The notes under the pieces: generated by a model
Told to the model about the DNA's origin: nothing
Database searches by the model: none
Seen by the model: only the letters and a program-made list of their open reading frames with translations
Shown here: one piece after another, positions 7,530 to 9,176 of the stretch
Position numbering within the stretch: position 1 is the stretch's first letter
Layout of the letters: each line of letters opens with the position of its first letter
Origin: DASUUI01 sp964577965
GTDB lineage: Bacteria > Gemmatimonadota > Gemmatimonadetes > Gemmatimonadales > Gemmatimonadaceae
Length of the DNA stretch: 9,176 nucleotides
NCBI GenBank assembly: GCA_964577965.1
Contig: CAZOAT010000098.1
Coordinates: 1-9,176 of the forward strand
Direction of reading: 5' to 3'
Program-made: the position numbers and the translations under genes

Positions 7530-8531
7530 TCACGTGCCAGCCACGGGGAGCCCACGTCCGTGACTGCAGGCGTGTGGCCGCAGTCCGGAGAGGGACGCAC
7601 TGCAGTGGTGGCTGTCGGCGGCAACGCACTGTCTCCCGCCGGCGTGCGCTCCACGATTCACGATCAGTTCCGCCATACGCGCGCGAGTCTCGGCCCGGTG
7701 GTGGACCTGGCGCTCGATGGCTGGAACGTCGTCGTCGTACACGGGAACGGTCCTCAGGTAGGCGACGCCCTGGTGCGCAACGAGGTGGCGAGAACCGAAG
7801 TCGCGCCACTCCCCCTCGGCGTGCTCGTGGCGGCCACTGCCGGCTGGATCGGCTACATGATTCAGCAGTCGATATATCAGGCGATGCAGCGCGCGGGACA
7901 GGCGCGTCCTGTGGCTACGGTGATTACGCAGGTGCTCGTGGACGAGAACGACCCCGCACTCGCCAATCCGACGAAGTTCATCGGTCACGCGCTGCCGCCC
8001 GCGAGGGCCGCCGCGCTCGCGCTGGAGGGCGCGACGATACGGACTGACTCCAATGGACACCAACGGCGCGTCGTGGGCAGTCCGACTCCGCTCTCGATCC
8101 ATGAGATCTCCCTCATCCGCCAGCTCGTGGAGAGCGGGACAATCGTCATCGCGTGCGGTGGCGGCGGAGTACCGGTGTACCGCCACGAACGTTTCGGTCT
8201 CGAGGGCCTGGATGCAGTCGTGGACAAGGACCTGGCTGCGGCGGTCCTGGCGCGCGAACTGGAGGCGGGGCTGCTGCTCATACTTACCAACGTGGACGCG
8301 GTGTACGAGCACTGGGGTACTCCGCAGCAGCGTGCACTGGATAAGTTGACTGTCGCCGAAGCCGAGCGGCTCGACACATCTGGCGCACTGGGTGAGGGAA
8401 GCATGGCGCCGAAGGTGCGTGCCGCCGTGGATTACCTCCGACACACCCGCGGCCGGGCAATCATCGCGGAGCTCAGCGCGGGACGAGCGGCTGTTCGAGG
8501 TAAGGCGGGAACGGAGATAACCAGCGACTAG
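7527..8531 (+). CDS. arcC: Carbamate kinase
   Basis: This cytoplasmic enzyme catalyses the reversible reaction of carbamoyl phosphate with ADP to give ATP, ammonia and CO2 (via carbamate). It belongs to the amino acid kinase superfamily. From the ATG at 7527 it has 334 residues, slightly over the usual 300-315. Motifs in that numbering: VVAVGGNAL at 27-35, VVHGNGPQVG at 70-79, GYMIQQSIYQAM at 109-120, TQVLVDENDPALANPTKFIG at 134-153, RRVVGSPTP at 180-188, IACGGGGVPV at 208-217, AVVDKDLAAAVLA at 230-242, LLLILTNVDAVY at 249-260, and GSMAPKVRAAVDYL at 291-304. This is clearly carbamate kinase rather than a glutamate, aspartate or UMP kinase. The conserved fold begins near residue 25. The start is uncertain: GTG 7560 has a strong ribosome binding site and would give 323 residues. 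No arcA or arcB flanks it; sucC follows after 19 bases, so the role may be ATP production from carbamoyl phosphate of another origin. Confidence 0.95.
   Translation: MSRASHGEPTSVTAGVWPQSGEGRTAVVAVGGNALSPAGVRSTIHDQFRHTRASLGPVVDLALDGWNVVVVHGNGPQVGDALVRNEVARTEVAPLPLGVLVAATAGWIGYMIQQSIYQAMQRAGQARPVATVITQVLVDENDPALANPTKFIGHALPPARAAALALEGATIRTDSNGHQRRVVGSPTPLSIHEISLIRQLVESGTIVIACGGGGVPVYRHERFGLEGLDAVVDKDLAAAVLARELEAGLLLILTNVDAVYEHWGTPQQRALDKLTVAEAERLDTSGALGEGSMAPKVRAAVDYLRHTRGRAIIAELSAGRAAVRGKAGTEITSD
7545..7550 (+). promoter_or_regulatory. Strong Shine-Dalgarno candidate that may set arcC start at GTG 7560
   Basis: GGGGAG lies nine bases before an in-frame GTG at 7560. Its spacing and strength are better than for the ATG at 7527, which has no such site. 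If used, it removes the first 11 residues of the longer model and leaves a 32-base gap after the preceding gene. Confidence 0.5.
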
Positions 8532-8536
8532 CGACC

Positions 8537-8541
8537 GGAGA
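8537..8541 (+). promoter_or_regulatory. Ribosome binding site of sucC
   Basis: GGAGA lies nine bases before TTG 8551 in the 19-base gap between arcC and sucC. It decides the start, because no in-frame ATG or GTG lies close to the conserved protein N-terminus. Confidence 0.75.
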
Positions 8542-8550
8542 AAACAAAGT

Positions 8551-9176
8551 TTGAATATCCACGAATACCAGGCCAAGGAACTCTTCCGCACCGCCGGCAT
8601 TCCGATTCCTCCCGGGGAGATCGCGACCACGCCGGACGAGGCCGAGCGTCTCGCACGACAGTTCGGTGGCACGGTCGTGGTGAAGGCGCAGGTGCACGCT
8701 GGTGGTCGCGGCAAGGCGGGCGGCGTGAAGCTGGCAAAGACGCCTGAAGAGGCGCGGGAGCACGCGTCCAGAATTCTCGTCATGGAGATCAAGGGACTCC
8801 CCGTGCAGAAGGTGCTGGTGACGCCTGCCGCGGATATCGCCAGCGAGGCATATGTCGGAATCATCGTGGACCGCGCGTCAAAGCGTCCGGTGTTCATGGT
8901 GAGCCCGGCCGGCGGGATCGACATCGAGGAGGTAGCCGCCACAACGCCTGAGAAGCTGCGCAAGCTGCCGGTCGATCCGCGCTACGGCCTGCAGCAGTTC
9001 GAGGCGATGGAGCTCGCGTTCTTCCTGTACGATGACATCAAGCGCGTACGCGCCACTGCGAAGATTCTGCAACAGCTGTACAGTGCGTTCATGGACAGTG
9101 GCGCGTCGCTGGCTGAGATCAATCCGCTGGTCACGACGCCCGCCGGCGATGTCGTGGCGCTGGACGCGAAGATGGT
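8551..9176 (+). CDS. sucC: Succinyl-CoA synthetase (ADP/GDP-forming) beta subunit, 3'-truncated by window edge
   Basis: This TCA-cycle enzyme subunit carries the ATP-grasp domain. With SucD it converts succinyl-CoA, phosphate and NDP to succinate, CoA and NTP. The gene starts at TTG 8551; the protein begins NIHEYQAKELF after the initiator, which is exactly the family N-terminus, and GGAGA lies nine bases upstream. 208 complete codons are visible of about 390. Seen here: the nucleotide-binding VVKAQVHAGGRGKAGGVKL at 43-61, SEAYVGIIVDR at 98-108, SPAGGIDIEEVA at 118-129, and AEINPLV at 188-194 with the Mg-binding Glu189 and Asn191. ALDAKM at 203-208 supplies Asp205, equivalent by homology to E. 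coli Glu197, Asn199 and Asp213. Whether it prefers ADP or GDP cannot be told. sucD is expected just downstream, outside the window. The TTG start is uncommon and may lower translation. Confidence 0.96.
   Translation, partial: MNIHEYQAKELFRTAGIPIPPGEIATTPDEAERLARQFGGTVVVKAQVHAGGRGKAGGVKLAKTPEEAREHASRILVMEIKGLPVQKVLVTPAADIASEAYVGIIVDRASKRPVFMVSPAGGIDIEEVAATTPEKLRKLPVDPRYGLQQFEAMELAFFLYDDIKRVRATAKILQQLYSAFMDSGASLAEINPLVTTPAGDVVALDAKM

Noticed and set aside
8346..8374. TTGACT hexamer inside arcC as a possible -35 element for a sucC promoter.
   Set aside because: At 17-base spacing the next hexamer is GCTCGA, nothing like a -10 box, and the hexamer lies within conserved arcC coding sequence.
7530..8963. 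Antisense open frame of about 477 codons opposite arcC and sucC.
   Set aside because: It spans two well-supported + strand genes and shows no recognisable motif; best explained by high GC content at third positions.

Overview
This window is a fully packed, single-strand stretch of bacterial chromosome. All seven genes read on the + strand, and the largest gap between neighbours is 19 bases. The DNA is GC-rich with strong G/C preference at third codon positions. That bias opens many long shadow frames on both strands, which I do not believe code. The gene set suggests a free-living, respiring bacterium. The mix of a high-GC 14-subunit complex I, an AlgC-like phosphohexomutase, a UPF0182 membrane protein and a TTG-started sucC would fit Gemmatimonadota or a similar high-GC phylum. 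That placement is a low-confidence impression and was not tested.

Region 1 (1-4431) holds the 3' end of the NADH:quinone oxidoreductase (complex I) operon: nuoL (5' end outside the window), nuoM and nuoN. These encode the three antiporter-like, proton-pumping membrane subunits in the standard order. Their key charged residues are present.

Region 2 (4428-5795) is a phosphomannomutase/phosphoglucomutase of the AlgC/ManB type. Its GTG start overlaps the nuoN stop codon by four bases, and all four active-site loops are intact.

Region 3 (5797-7527) is a membrane protein of the UPF0182 family. It keeps the seven N-terminal membrane segments and the last part of the ectodomain, but is only about 576 residues against roughly 900-1000 for typical members, so the middle of the ectodomain appears to be missing. 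This is the most unusual gene in the window.

Region 4 (7527-9176) holds a solitary carbamate kinase (arcC), without arginine deiminase genes beside it, and the first 208 codons of sucC, the beta subunit of succinyl-CoA synthetase. sucC starts at TTG behind a good ribosome binding site and runs off the right edge.

The overlaps and tiny gaps suggest one long transcript or closely coupled translation. On that reading, respiratory proton pumping is linked to sugar-phosphate interconversion, an uncharacterised envelope protein and two enzymes of substrate-level phosphorylation. No RNA genes, mobile elements, CRISPR arrays, clear promoters or terminators were seen, and no stretch over 300 bases lacks a gene.
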